A stretch of DNA of 64,000 nucleotides from an uncultured Acidobacteriia bacterium (lineage in GTDB: Bacteria; Acidobacteriota; Terriglobia; Bryobacterales; Bryobacteraceae), in assembly GCA_903875575.1 (NCBI GenBank), contig CAIQWJ010000030.1, positions 1-64,000 on the forward strand, read 5' to 3'. This document shows, in pieces, positions 17,055-25,608 of the stretch. The first letter of the stretch is position 1. Each line of letters begins with the position of its first letter. The notes below the pieces were generated by a model. That model did no database searches, had not been told where the DNA came from, and saw nothing but the letters and a program-made list of their open reading frames with translations. The translations under genes were made by a program, and so were the position numbers.

Positions 17055-17638
17055 CGGGTACCTCTTGTGGCGTTTCGGGGCGTGGCGTTTCGGGTTGTGT
17101 TGCCAGGAGCCAGTTCGTTTTTCAGGAGATCGAGCGCGGTGTAGAGCCTCGACTTGACGGTAGAGACGGGGCAATCGAGAATCTCCGCCATTTCGTCAAA
17201 CTTGAAGCCCTGGTAGACCTTGAGAACGACGGCTTCGCGCTGCTCCGGATTGAGCCGGTCGAGAGCGGCGCTGACGGCGAGAGAAAGATCCACCGCGATG
17301 CCGGGAGCGGTCTGGCGATCGAAGAAAGAAGTCTCATTGCTTTCGGACTCCGGGGCGGCCACTTCAGGGCGTCGCTTACGGAACTGCGAGTAGGCCTCGT
17401 TGTGAGCGATGCGGAACAGCCAGGGGCCGAAGCGCGCGGTGTCGTCGAGTTTTCGGATGTTCTGAAAGGCTTTCAAGAATACGTCCTGACTCAGGTCCAG
17501 CGAGTCGTCCGGGTTGCCGGTGAGACGAAGAAGGTAGTTGAAGACGCGCTTCTCCCAACGGGAGACGAGGAGGTTAAAGCCCTCGACGTCGCCGCGGCGA
17601 ACACGCGCAATCAGGTCCGTATCTTCAGCTCCACGCAC
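17051..17638 (-). CDS. ECF sigma factor (RpoE/SigW type)
   Basis: An RNA polymerase sigma factor of the extracytoplasmic-function class. The region-2 signature is DTDLIARVRRGDVEGFNLLV ... LDLSQDVFLKAFQNI, followed by ARFGPWLFRIAHNEAYSQFR. Region 4 is LNPEQREAVVLKVYQGFKFD and AEILDCPVSTVKSRLY. I place the start at the GTG at 17638 (195 residues, normal for ECF factors). A TTG at 17917 would add 93 Pro/His-rich residues unlike any sigma. No good Shine-Dalgarno supports either choice. It heads the T2SS operon, so it probably drives its own promoter and the secretion genes. Confidence 0.9.
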   Translation of the reverse strand: MRGAEDTDLIARVRRGDVEGFNLLVSRWEKRVFNYLLRLTGNPDDSLDLSQDVFLKAFQNIRKLDDTARFGPWLFRIAHNEAYSQFRKRRPEVAAPESESNETSFFDRQTAPGIAVDLSLAVSAALDRLNPEQREAVVLKVYQGFKFDEMAEILDCPVSTVKSRLYTALDLLKNELAPGNTTRNATPRNATRGTR

Positions 17639-17994
17639 GCCACGGGCGGAGACTTGCGCCGTGTGGTCCGTGTTCGGGCCGGCCCGAAAGGTCAAATTCT
17701 GGCTCCTTGTATGAAGACGCGAGACATGGGGAAAAAGTCGGAGGCGGTATCGGGATGAATGTATTGATCTTAGCTCTTCGGGAAGGGGGTGGGAAGGAGA
17801 GGTACGGGGACGCGTTGGGGCTGAGGGGGCGGGATAGAGGTGCAGCGGATGTGGCGGCGAGGGTACTGAAAAGTGCGGTTCTGAGGGGTGCGAAAAGTGA
17901 GTATCGTCGATTTTCAATTTATATTTGGTTTGTTTTCAGTGACTTGAAATTTTTCTTTGGCAGGACGGTGCGCGGCGACTGTTAAATTTCGGTC
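17639..17994. promoter_or_regulatory. Divergent control region between T2SS operon and phage cluster
   Basis: This 356-bp stretch has no supported gene. The part at about 17895-17965 is strikingly AT-rich for this genome (for example ttttcaatttatatttggtttg and gaaatttttcttt). It should hold the outward promoters for the sigma-led operon on the left and the phage block on the right. TATAAA-like and TATATT-like hexamers occur near 17920, but I could not pair them with convincing -35 boxes. An ECF-type promoter for self-activation is likely but not identified. Confidence 0.4.
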
Positions 17995-18243
17995 ATGGAC
18001 AGGCGAGATTTGAAGCGCGGAAAAAAGTCGGGTGAGGAAGTCGTTGAGTTGGACGCGAAGCAATTGTTAAGCGTGGTGGATAAAGCTATTTTGGCGATCA
18101 GGGACCAACTGGAACGCGAAGGCGGAAAAGGATCGATCGCGGATCTGCTGAAGCTCCTGACGTTGCGGAAGGAACTGGACGGGGACAAGCCTGAGGCCGT
18201 GGTGGCGCGCTGGGTTGACGAATGCGATCACTGGAACGACTGA
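17995..18243 (+). CDS. Small protein before terminase, possible small terminase subunit
   Basis: An 82-residue acidic/basic helical protein (KQLLSVVDKAILAIRDQLER; IADLLKLLTLRKELDG). It opens the phage block and overlaps the large terminase start by 22 bases. Position and size suit a small terminase subunit or packaging regulator, but there is no clear helix-turn-helix motif and I do not recognise the family. The ribosome binding site is weak. Confidence 0.6.
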   Translation: MDRRDLKRGKKSGEEVVELDAKQLLSVVDKAILAIRDQLEREGGKGSIADLLKLLTLRKELDGDKPEAVVARWVDECDHWND

Positions 18244-19508
18244 TACGGCACACGCCTTTGCCGAGCCAAAAGAAGTTTCACGACTCGCAGGCGCGGTTTA
18301 AGGGCTTTTCGGGGCCGATCGGATCGGGGAAAAGCCAGGCGCTGTGCCATGAGGCGATCCGGCTGAGTTATCAGAACCCGGGGAGAACGGGGCTGATCGG
18401 ATCGCCGACGTATCCGATGTTGCGGGATTCGACGCTGGCATCGCTGACGGAGATTCTGGAGACAAACGGGTTGCCCTTTGAGCTGAACAAGGGCGACAAC
18501 ACTCTGTTGATGAAGGACAGCCGGTCGCGGATTCTGTTGCGGTCGGTGGATGATTTCGACCGGTTGCGGGGGACGAATCTGGCGTGGTTTGGGCTGGATG
18601 AGCTGACGTATACGCAGGAAGGTGCGTGGCTGCGGCTGGAAGGCCGATTGCGCGATCCGAAAGCGACGCGGCGGTGTGGGTTTGCGGTATGGACTCCGAA
18701 GGGTTTCGACTGGGTGTACCGAAAGTTCATTTCGCACGCGGTGGAAGGCTACGAAGCGATACAGGCGCGGCCGTTCGAGAACCGGTTTCTGCTGGACGAG
18801 GTGCCGGACTTTTACGACAGGCTGAAGGCGAGCTATGACGAGACGTTCTTTCGGCAGGAAGTGCTGGGCGACTATCTGAACGCGCGGGGCGGGCTGGTGT
18901 ATTCGGCGTTCCGGCGGGAAGCGAATGTGCGGGACGTGGTGCTGAATCCGGCGGTGCCGGTTTACTGGACGCTGGACTTTAACGTGACTCCATTGTGCTC
19001 GCTGGTGGCGCAGAAGTGGCAGGACGAAGTACGGGTGCTGGACGAAATTGTGTTGCGCAGGGCAACAACGGAGCAAGCATGCGAAGAGTTCGAGAAGAGA
19101 TTCGGGAGGCCGCGGGCTGGCGTGGTGGTGTGTGGGGACGCGAACGGAGAATCGACGCACACTGCGTCGGATTCGACGGATTACAAGGTGATACGGAAGT
19201 TCTTCGCCGACCGGGGCGTGAATCTGCGAATGAGCGTGCCGAAGGCGAATCCGAGCGTCAGGGACCGGGTCGGGCTGGTGAACGCGAAATTATGCAATGC
19301 GGCCGGTGACGTGAGTCTGATTGTGTCGCCGCGGTGTAAGGAACTGATCGACGACTTCGAGCAGGTGGCGTATGAGGAAGAGTCTGTGCGGATCGATAAG
19401 GACAAGGATCGACAAAGGACTCACGCTTCGGATGCCCTGGGGTATTTGGTTTGGAAAGAGTTTCAGCGGCACGACACGATCGGCGAACGCGGGCAGAGGC
19501 TGCTTTGA
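18222..19508 (+). CDS. Phage terminase large subunit
   Basis: A 428-residue packaging motor with nuclease. The ATPase half has Walker A FSGPIGSGKSQALCHEA, then GLIGSPTYPMLRDSTL, and a Walker B-like LAWFGLDELTYTQEGAW with coupling motif region RLRDPKATRRCGFAVWTP. The RNase-H-like nuclease half has VYWTLDFNVTPLCSL, a central VVCGDANGES and the final acidic THASDALGYLVW. Both active sites appear intact, so the protein could package DNA. No cohesive-end site can be named. It is the second gene of the structural block. Confidence 0.95.
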   Translation: MRSLERLIRHTPLPSQKKFHDSQARFKGFSGPIGSGKSQALCHEAIRLSYQNPGRTGLIGSPTYPMLRDSTLASLTEILETNGLPFELNKGDNTLLMKDSRSRILLRSVDDFDRLRGTNLAWFGLDELTYTQEGAWLRLEGRLRDPKATRRCGFAVWTPKGFDWVYRKFISHAVEGYEAIQARPFENRFLLDEVPDFYDRLKASYDETFFRQEVLGDYLNARGGLVYSAFRREANVRDVVLNPAVPVYWTLDFNVTPLCSLVAQKWQDEVRVLDEIVLRRATTEQACEEFEKRFGRPRAGVVVCGDANGESTHTASDSTDYKVIRKFFADRGVNLRMSVPKANPSVRDRVGLVNAKLCNAAGDVSLIVSPRCKELIDDFEQVAYEEESVRIDKDKDRQRTHASDALGYLVWKEFQRHDTIGERGQRLL

Positions 19509-19559
19509 GCGACGCCATCGGCGGGAAAAGGTACTAAGGACAAGAGGCGGCATACAGGT

Positions 19560-20936
19560 ATGAACGAGAAGATTCAGTCCAATCAACACATTCAGCAGGA
19601 ACATCCGGACTACGCGCAGCGGGCGCGGACGTGGCGGCGATATCGGGACATCTATGCGGGTGGCGAACAGTTCCGGGAAAATGCGGCGGAGTATCTGGTG
19701 CGCCGGCTGAAAGAGCCGCCCGAGGTTTACCAGGAGCGACTGGGGAGGGTGTTCTATGAGAACTACGTCGGCTCGATCGTGGACTGGTATGCGGCGACGC
19801 TGATGCGGGAGGAGCCGGTCATAGAACTGACGGACGGGAGCGGTCCGTCACGGGACTTCTTCGCGCAGTTCATTCAGAATTGCGACCAAAGAGGTACGAC
19901 TCTGACTCAGTTCTTCCGGCAGCAACTGACGGAGGCGCTGGTTTGCGGGAAAGCTTACGTGGTGGTGGACTTTCCGCGCACATCCGGAGAGGCGAGGACA
20001 CGTGCGGAGGAAGATGCGCAGGGGCGAAGCCGGGCGTATCTGATGGGGTATACGGCCGATGAGGTTATCAACTGGAGTTATGACGCCCGCGGGGAGATGG
20101 AGTGGGTGGTCATTCGCACGTCGCTGCTGAAGCAGGATGGCGTGAAGTCTCTGGGCTGGAAGAAAGAGACCCGCTGGATTTACTACGACCGGGAGAACTA
20201 TGAGATCTACGAACAGGGTCAACAGATCGAACTGGTAGAGCGGGGCAGGCATGGATTCGCGGGGATTGGGCGAGTCCCGGTGTTCGAATTGCGGGTGGGC
20301 GAGGGGCTATGGCTGACGAACAAGGCGGCAACGCTGCAACTGGAGCACTTCAATAAGTCAAACGCTCTTGGCTGGGCGCTGACGATGGGACTGTTCGCGA
20401 TGCCCGTGATTTATTCGGACCGGGAGTGGAGCCAGGTGGTGGGCGAAAGCTACTACATCCAGCTTGGTCCGCAGGATCGGTTTGGCTGGGCAGAACCGGA
20501 TGGCAAGGTTTACCAGATTGCTTCGGAGAACCTAAACCGGCTCAAGGACGAAATCTACCGTGTGTCCTATCTCATGCAGCAAGCCGGGGATAGCGGTGGC
20601 AGCATGCAATCCGGGTTGAGTAAGCAGTGGGATTTCTCGGTTACCCAGGAAATCCTGAGCGCCTACGGCGACGTAGTGAAGGACTCGATGCGAAACATAC
20701 TGAACGCGGTCTCGGCGGCCCGACAGGATGAACTGACGGTGGACGTGACGGGGCTCGATTCATTCGACATTACCGATTTCAGCACCGAAGCTGCCGACGC
20801 ACAGAGCCTGCTGAATCTAGGGATTGAGTCGCCGACGCTGAAGAAACAAATCTTTAAGCGGGTGGCTCTGAAGTACTTGTGCGATGCGCGCCAGGAAGTC
20901 AAGGATCGCATTGCGGAAGAAATCGACTCTCAGTAG
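19560..20936 (+). CDS. Phage portal protein
   Basis: A 458-residue portal, the dodecameric ring through which DNA enters the head. Features typical of DUF4055-like portals are YYNYVGSIVDWY-type helix text (FYENYVGSIVDWYAATLM), GKAYVVVDFPRT, a barrel region (WKKETRWIYYDRENYEIYEQ) and a C-terminal helical crown (LKDEIYRVSYLMQQAGD ... TQEILSAYGDVVKDSMRNIL). The order terminase-portal-scaffold-coat supports the call. Confidence 0.88.
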   Translation: MNEKIQSNQHIQQEHPDYAQRARTWRRYRDIYAGGEQFRENAAEYLVRRLKEPPEVYQERLGRVFYENYVGSIVDWYAATLMREEPVIELTDGSGPSRDFFAQFIQNCDQRGTTLTQFFRQQLTEALVCGKAYVVVDFPRTSGEARTRAEEDAQGRSRAYLMGYTADEVINWSYDARGEMEWVVIRTSLLKQDGVKSLGWKKETRWIYYDRENYEIYEQGQQIELVERGRHGFAGIGRVPVFELRVGEGLWLTNKAATLQLEHFNKSNALGWALTMGLFAMPVIYSDREWSQVVGESYYIQLGPQDRFGWAEPDGKVYQIASENLNRLKDEIYRVSYLMQQAGDSGGSMQSGLSKQWDFSVTQEILSAYGDVVKDSMRNILNAVSAARQDELTVDVTGLDSFDITDFSTEAADAQSLLNLGIESPTLKKQIFKRVALKYLCDARQEVKDRIAEEIDSQ

Positions 20937-20958
20937 AGGAGGCGAGATAAGGACAAAT

Positions 20959-21516
20959 ATGGACGAATCTGTGGACGTGCAGACGATTGTGCAGCAGGCG
21001 ATCAACGAATATATGCGGCAGGATTCCGCGAGGCGCGAACCCGCGTACAAGACGGAACTGCAGGAAGAGCGCAGACGCCGCGAACAGCTGGAAAAGCGGC
21101 TGAACGAGATGAGCGAAGAGAACCGGAAATCGCGGGCCGTAGCCGAAGAGGCACAGCGCGCGACGGCAATCCGATCCGAACTACAGCGACTGGGCGTGGT
21201 CAAAGTCGATCTTGCGTATAAAGCAGTGCAGGACGGAATCGTCCGCACCGACGATGGCCGCGTGGTGGCGCGCGGAGAGGGCGGGGAACACGGGGAGAAG
21301 ACTCTGACGGAGTTTCTTTCCGGCTTCGTACAGGAGAATCCAGAGTTTCTGCCGGCGCGTATTGCCGGGGGGACGGGGATGACGGGAACGCAGAAAGCCG
21401 CGCCGGCGAATACCGGCTCGGTGGATCTGGACAAGATCGGTCCGTCGATGAGCAGGGAAGAGCTGGAGCGGGCGCGGCAGGAGATTCTGCGGGTCGCGTC
21501 GCAGTCGCTGCGGTAG
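20959..21516 (+). CDS. Probable capsid scaffolding protein
   Basis: A 185-residue protein, highly charged and predicted almost wholly helical in its first half (coiled coil, ELQEERRRREQLEKRLNEM). A C-terminal region rich in Ser/Glu/Arg (MSREELERARQEILRVASQS) would be the coat-binding end. Its position between portal and coat and its composition are those of scaffolding proteins. I see no protease, which agrees with a P22-type coat that does not need maturation cleavage. The start at 20959 was chosen over 20884, which overlaps the portal gene deeply. Confidence 0.75.
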   Translation: MDESVDVQTIVQQAINEYMRQDSARREPAYKTELQEERRRREQLEKRLNEMSEENRKSRAVAEEAQRATAIRSELQRLGVVKVDLAYKAVQDGIVRTDDGRVVARGEGGEHGEKTLTEFLSGFVQENPEFLPARIAGGTGMTGTQKAAPANTGSVDLDKIGPSMSREELERARQEILRVASQSLR

Positions 21517-21637
21517 CGGGGCCGGAGCGCGGGCGGTGGAAAGAGTGCTTCCGCGAAAGCCGGAGCAGTCCCAAAGCCGTAAAGCGCGCCGGACTGGTCA
21601 GTAGATGAACGCGGGCCGATGCCGCGGGGGTCAGTGG

Positions 21638-21667
21638 AAACGGGAGGGCTTCGGCTCTCCCGTTTTT
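21638..21667 (+). terminator. UUCG-tetraloop hairpin with T-run before the coat gene
   Basis: A perfect 12-bp stem (21638-21649 with 21654-21665, one G-U pair) closed by TTCG and ending in five T, the form of a rho-independent terminator or attenuator. It lies 35 bases upstream of the coat start, inside a block otherwise read in one direction. Confidence 0.75.
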
Positions 21668-21702
21668 CATTGGCGCGAAGAAAAAAACAGAAAAGGGAAA
21701 AA

Positions 21703-22614
21703 ATGCCAGCAATTACATCAGCAAATTTGGCGAACGCAATCGTGAAACTGGTGGCGGCGGATGCGCTGCCAGCGTTGGTCGGGAACCTCGTAATGGGGAA
21801 CCTGGTGAACCGCGATTATGAGCCGACTCTGGCACAGGCGGGCGATACGGTCAATGTGCCGATCGCGCCTCAGCTTGTGGCCAACAACATCGCGGAGGGC
21901 GGGGCGGTACAGCCGCAGAATCCCAGCCTGACGAATGCACAGATCGTGCTGAACACGCACGCGGAAGCGACCTTCCAGATTCCGGATATCACGAAAGTTC
22001 TGGCGGTGCCGGATCTGCTTCGCGTGTATATGCAGCCGGCGGTGATCGCAATCGCCGAGAAGATCGAAAGCGATCTTCTGAATCTGTACGCAGGTTTCAC
22101 GGCGAACAGCCCGCTGGGAGCGGCGGGTACGCCGATCACGGAAGCGCTGATCGATCAGGCTGAAACTGCTTTGTTCCAGGCGAAGGTGCCGACGAACCGT
22201 CCGAAGTTCCTGATTGTGGACAGCGCGACGTATTCGCAGATGCGGCAGATTCCGCGCTTCAGCGAATTCCAGACTGCGGGCGAGGCCGGTCTGCGCACGA
22301 TGATCGACGGAACGATCGGGAAGATCAAAGACTTCTACGTGTTCCGTTCGCAGTATGTGCCTTCGACGGGCAGTTCGCCGCTGAGCACGCACAATCTGGC
22401 GTTCGAACGCGACGCAATCGGTCTGGTGGTTCGGCGTCTGCCGCAACCGCTGCCGGGAACGGGCGCGATCGCGGAGTACGCGGAACTGGGCAACTTCGGC
22501 ATGCGAGTGACGATGAGCTACCAGCCGAACACTCTTTCGCAGCAGTTCACGGTCGACGTGCTGTACGGTTGCGCGGTGCTTCGCAACAATCACGCCGTGC
22601 AGATCACGAGCTAG
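21703..22614 (+). CDS. Major capsid (coat) protein, P22-like
   Basis: A 303-residue coat protein. The opening MPAITSANLANAIVKLVAAD and the block RDYEPTLAQAGDTVNVPIAP are of the P22 coat/gp5 type (HK97 fold with an inserted domain). They are followed by NAQIVLNTHAEATFQIPDIT and the long spine helix SDLLNLYAGF. The C-terminal part (LAFERDAIGLVVRRLPQP ... VTMSYQPNTLSQQFTVDVLY) matches the coat signature region seen in many environmental tailed phages. The ATG at 21703 has AAAAGGGAAAA directly upstream, the strongest ribosome binding site of the cluster. Hairpins flank the gene on both sides. Confidence 0.88.
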   Translation: MPAITSANLANAIVKLVAADALPALVGNLVMGNLVNRDYEPTLAQAGDTVNVPIAPQLVANNIAEGGAVQPQNPSLTNAQIVLNTHAEATFQIPDITKVLAVPDLLRVYMQPAVIAIAEKIESDLLNLYAGFTANSPLGAAGTPITEALIDQAETALFQAKVPTNRPKFLIVDSATYSQMRQIPRFSEFQTAGEAGLRTMIDGTIGKIKDFYVFRSQYVPSTGSSPLSTHNLAFERDAIGLVVRRLPQPLPGTGAIAEYAELGNFGMRVTMSYQPNTLSQQFTVDVLYGCAVLRNNHAVQITS

Positions 22615-22644
22615 TTTCGGGCGACAACTCCCGGAGCGTTGGAG

Positions 22645-22672
22645 CGTGGGCGGACGGAAACGTCCGCCCACG
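22645..22672 (+). terminator. GAAA-tetraloop hairpin after the coat gene
   Basis: A perfect 12-bp stem, 22645-22656 paired with 22661-22672, closed by a GNRA loop (GAAA). No T-run follows, so it is more likely an mRNA 3'-end stabiliser or processing structure than an efficient terminator. It lies 30 bases after the coat stop codon. Confidence 0.6.
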
Positions 22673-22778
22673 GGACGATGCGGGGAGCGTGCGGCTTGAA
22701 AGCGTATGCGGCAGATACTGCCGCTGCCAGTTGCCATTGACGTTTGGCGTCAGTTGAAGACGGACACAGGAGAGAACC

Positions 22779-23102
22779 ATGGATTTGCGGTCTTACTACA
22801 AGAAAGTTCGCGAGGCGGAAGCATCGCTGAAGGGCACGGACGTCGTGCTGGTGAGTCTCGCGACCACCGAAGGCGGAAAAGAGGGAGTGCGCACGGAGGC
22901 CCCGAGAGGCGTAGCGGCCAAGCTGATTGCCGAGCAGCGGGCCCGAGTGGCAACCGACGAGGAGGCCGAAGAATTTCGGGCGGGCCTGAGAGCGGGGCGC
23001 GAGCGGTACGAGCAGGAAGAAGCGGCGCGACGCGTCCAGATCGTCATGGTGCCCGCGAATTCCGGCAGGGATTCAAAAAAGAGCGAGAGAGACAGGAGTT
23101 AG
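22779..23102 (+). CDS. Small phage structural-cluster protein, unknown
   Basis: A 107-residue charged protein (KVREAEASLKGTDVVLVSLA, then VAAKLIAEQRARVATDEEAEEF), helical with a basic tail. No family is recognised. It starts 106 bases after the coat hairpin, and its stop is 4 bases before the next gene. In similar clusters this position is held by head decoration or head-completion proteins. Function not assigned. Confidence 0.6.
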   Translation: MDLRSYYKKVREAEASLKGTDVVLVSLATTEGGKEGVRTEAPRGVAAKLIAEQRARVATDEEAEEFRAGLRAGRERYEQEEAARRVQIVMVPANSGRDSKKSERDRS

Positions 23103-23106
23103 AACA

Positions 23107-23889
23107 ATGGCACTGTTCATGGATGGACCGGCCTGTACGATTACGGAACTGACGGAGGAAGACTCGGGGCTGCTGGCGACTGCGGAGTCGGTTGGGATCA
23201 ACGTCACCGCAAAACTGCGGCTGGCTATGGGCGAACTGCGGTCTGAACTGGAAGCCTGGCTGATCCGGCCACGGGCCTCCATGTCGGCGGTTCCGGGGTT
23301 AGCGTGGAGCCAGCCGGCGCGCGTCACACAGGTAGTGGTCACGCCGGAGCTGAAGCGATGGGAGAAGATGCAGGCTCTCTCGATGGTCTACCGCGATGCG
23401 TATTTCAGCCAACTGGTGGACCGCTATCAGGGGAAGTGGGACGAGTACGCGAAGCTGGCCCGCTATGCCCGCGATCAGTTTATGGCGAACGGAATCGGGC
23501 TGGTGAGCGATCCGGTGCCGGTTGCGGACGTGGCCGTGCTGGGGACCATGACGGTGCCGTCGCAGCAGGCGGGTGGGATGTTCTACGCATCGGTAGCGTG
23601 GGTCAACGCGATGGGGCAGGAGGGCGCGGCCTCGGCGGCAGCTTCGATTACTGTGCCTGCGGGAAGCGTGATGACGCTGATGGCGGAAAACGCTCCACCG
23701 AATGCGACGGGGTTCAACGTATACGTGGGAACGGTGCCAGCAATGATGCCGCTGCAGAATTCGGCGCTGCTCCCGGTCGGCGGGTCATTTACGTATCTGC
23801 CTGGGATGTCATCGAGCAATCAGATGGCGGGGACGGGGCAGAAGCCGGATTACGTTCGGCCCCTGCCAAGAACGCTGCTGCGTGGGTAA
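23107..23889 (+). CDS. Head-tail connector with C-terminal Ig/FN3-like domain
   Basis: A 260-residue protein in two parts. Residues 1-135 are helical (LRSELEAWLIRPR; MQALSMVYRDAYFSQLVDRY; YAKLARYARDQF) and resemble head-completion/adaptor proteins by position and pattern. Residues about 150-245 form a beta-rich domain (GGMFYASVAWVNAMGQEG; NATGFNVYVGTVP) of immunoglobulin/fibronectin type III character. A similar domain recurs in the tail-hub protein. A good ribosome binding site (ACAGGAG) precedes the ATG. The connector role is inferred from context. Confidence 0.65.
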   Translation: MALFMDGPACTITELTEEDSGLLATAESVGINVTAKLRLAMGELRSELEAWLIRPRASMSAVPGLAWSQPARVTQVVVTPELKRWEKMQALSMVYRDAYFSQLVDRYQGKWDEYAKLARYARDQFMANGIGLVSDPVPVADVAVLGTMTVPSQQAGGMFYASVAWVNAMGQEGAASAAASITVPAGSVMTLMAENAPPNATGFNVYVGTVPAMMPLQNSALLPVGGSFTYLPGMSSSNQMAGTGQKPDYVRPLPRTLLRG

Positions 23890-23940
23890 GACGACGGGCT
23901 CGCACACAGACGGCGGTAAAAAACTCAGAAAGAGGGAACC

Positions 23941-24435
23941 ATGGCGGGAATAACCGGGACACTGACTGCGCAGACTATCGAACTCCTGACTTCCGCAGCG
24001 AGCGGAGTGAATGCGCGAATCGCTGCGATTGAAGCGAACGACCAGTTGCTGAAGGGCGCGGGCGTGCGGGCCATTGCGGCACAAAACGTGAGCGTCGAAA
24101 TGGCGGAGAGCGCAGGACAGGCTCAGTATCCGGCACTGCTGGTTTACTGCACGAAAGTGGAGAATCTGGTCAGGGAAAAGAGCCGGGCGTTTTCCGGGCG
24201 CGTGCATCTGACGATCGAAGTCCGGCAAACACAGGAAAAGCTCCATTTGATCGAGCAAAACACGGAGATGTACGTGGATGCCGTTTGCGCTCTGCTGGGC
24301 GATTCCTGCGGGGACTGGGGAGACGGGACGCAGTACGCGGGCGGCTATCAGGTGAGTTACGAGGCCGTAAGTAAAGGCGGAAAGAATTTTGTGCAAAGGG
24401 CGAAGGTGAACTTCGCGCTGGAGGTCAGCGAATAA
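23941..24435 (+). CDS. Tail-completion-like protein
   Basis: A 164-residue protein with an N-terminal helix pair (TIELLTSAASGVNARIAAIEAND) and a mixed domain (YPALLVYCTKVENLV; GRVHLTIEVRQTQEKLHLIEQ; YVDAVCALLGDSCGDW). Placed directly before the tail tube gene, it fits a tail-terminator or head-tail joining protein. The family is not firmly recognised. Confidence 0.6.
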   Translation: MAGITGTLTAQTIELLTSAASGVNARIAAIEANDQLLKGAGVRAIAAQNVSVEMAESAGQAQYPALLVYCTKVENLVREKSRAFSGRVHLTIEVRQTQEKLHLIEQNTEMYVDAVCALLGDSCGDWGDGTQYAGGYQVSYEAVSKGGKNFVQRAKVNFALEVSE

Positions 24436-24438
24436 CGT

Positions 24439-25608
24439 ATGTCATACATTTCATCGAATGCGAACCGATGGTACTGCGCGCGGGAGAACGGGTTTGGTCA
24501 GGTGGGCGCGATCACAGCCGCGAATCGAATACCCGCCGTGGCCATGAAGGCACAGAACCAGAGGGATAAGAGTCAACGCAAGGACAAGACAGGGACGCGA
24601 ACATGGGCGGGGCTGCCGGCCGGGATGCGGAGGCATACGACGTTCGACGCCACGTCGTACATGCGGAACTGGGCAGATCCCACTGTGCTACCGCCTCACG
24701 GTCCACTTGTGGAAGCGGCGATGGGTGGACAGGGAACGTTGTGGGCGGGAGGAACGGCGGGGACGGACTGCTCGACGACAGCAATCAATTTTCTGGCTCC
24801 GCACGGGCTCAACCCGGGACAGGCGATCGTCTCCGAAGGTGAGCTCCGTTTTGTGAGCGCTGTGCTGAGCACTCAGACAGTGATTGTGAATGCACCGTTT
24901 TCCGCCGCGCCTGCTGCAGGCGTGCCTCTGGGCGCAACTGCGACATACGGGTTGGGCAAGGACTTACCCAGCGTGAGTCTGTACGACTACTGGGATCCGA
25001 GCGATGCCGTACAGCGGTTATTGCCGGGAATCGCGGTGGACCGTATGACGGTTTCTATGAACGGAGACTTCCATCAGCTGCAGTTCCAGGGTGTGGCGCA
25101 GGATGTTTTGGATAGTGCGTCGTTTGTCAGCGGACAGGGAGGGTTGACGGCCTTTCCTGCGGAACCGACACCATCGCCGGTCGATTACTCACTGGTGCCC
25201 GGAAACCTTGGCCAGGTGTGGATGGGAGTGATCCCGAACCGTATGTTTACCGTCACTCAGGCATCGGTCGAGCTTCGGAACAACCTGGCGCTGCGCGAAA
25301 GAGAATACGGCACGAGTCTGCCGCTCGCGATAGCGCCGGGTGGGCGGGAAGTGACGATGCAAATGGACTTCTACAGTCAGAGCGATTCCGCGACAGCGGA
25401 GCTATACCAGGCGGCGCGGGAGCAGTCGCCGGTCGGTGTGATGTTCCAGCTTGGCCAGAACGCGGGGCAACTCATGGGGGTTTACCTGAAGAGCCTGATT
25501 CCCGACGTCCCGGAATTCGACGACAGCGACACAAGGCTGCAATGGAAGTTCCGCGACTCGAGGGCACAGGGCACGGTGGAAGACGAGATGGTGGTGGCGT
25601 TTGGATAA
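24439..25608 (+). CDS. Major tail tube protein
   Basis: A 389-residue protein whose parts match tail-tube subunits. Beta-hairpin text runs through SVSLYDYWDPSDAVQRLLPG, VDRMTVSMNGDFHQLQFQG and PLAIAPGGREVTMQMDFYSQ, with the closing LKSLIPDVPEFDDSDTRLQW. An inserted Gly/Ala-rich domain lies at about residues 90-170 (GGTAGTDCSTTAINF...), larger than in simple tail tubes. It begins 3 bases after the preceding stop. The tail-tube call rests on position and fold pattern. Confidence 0.65.
   Translation: MSYISSNANRWYCARENGFGQVGAITAANRIPAVAMKAQNQRDKSQRKDKTGTRTWAGLPAGMRRHTTFDATSYMRNWADPTVLPPHGPLVEAAMGGQGTLWAGGTAGTDCSTTAINFLAPHGLNPGQAIVSEGELRFVSAVLSTQTVIVNAPFSAAPAAGVPLGATATYGLGKDLPSVSLYDYWDPSDAVQRLLPGIAVDRMTVSMNGDFHQLQFQGVAQDVLDSASFVSGQGGLTAFPAEPTPSPVDYSLVPGNLGQVWMGVIPNRMFTVTQASVELRNNLALREREYGTSLPLAIAPGGREVTMQMDFYSQSDSATAELYQAAREQSPVGVMFQLGQNAGQLMGVYLKSLIPDVPEFDDSDTRLQWKFRDSRAQGTVEDEMVVAFG

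Noticed and set aside
17639..17917. TTG-started N-terminal extension of the sigma factor
   Set aside because: The added 93 residues are Pro/His/Arg-rich and unlike sigma factors; the segment also contains the AT-rich control region.
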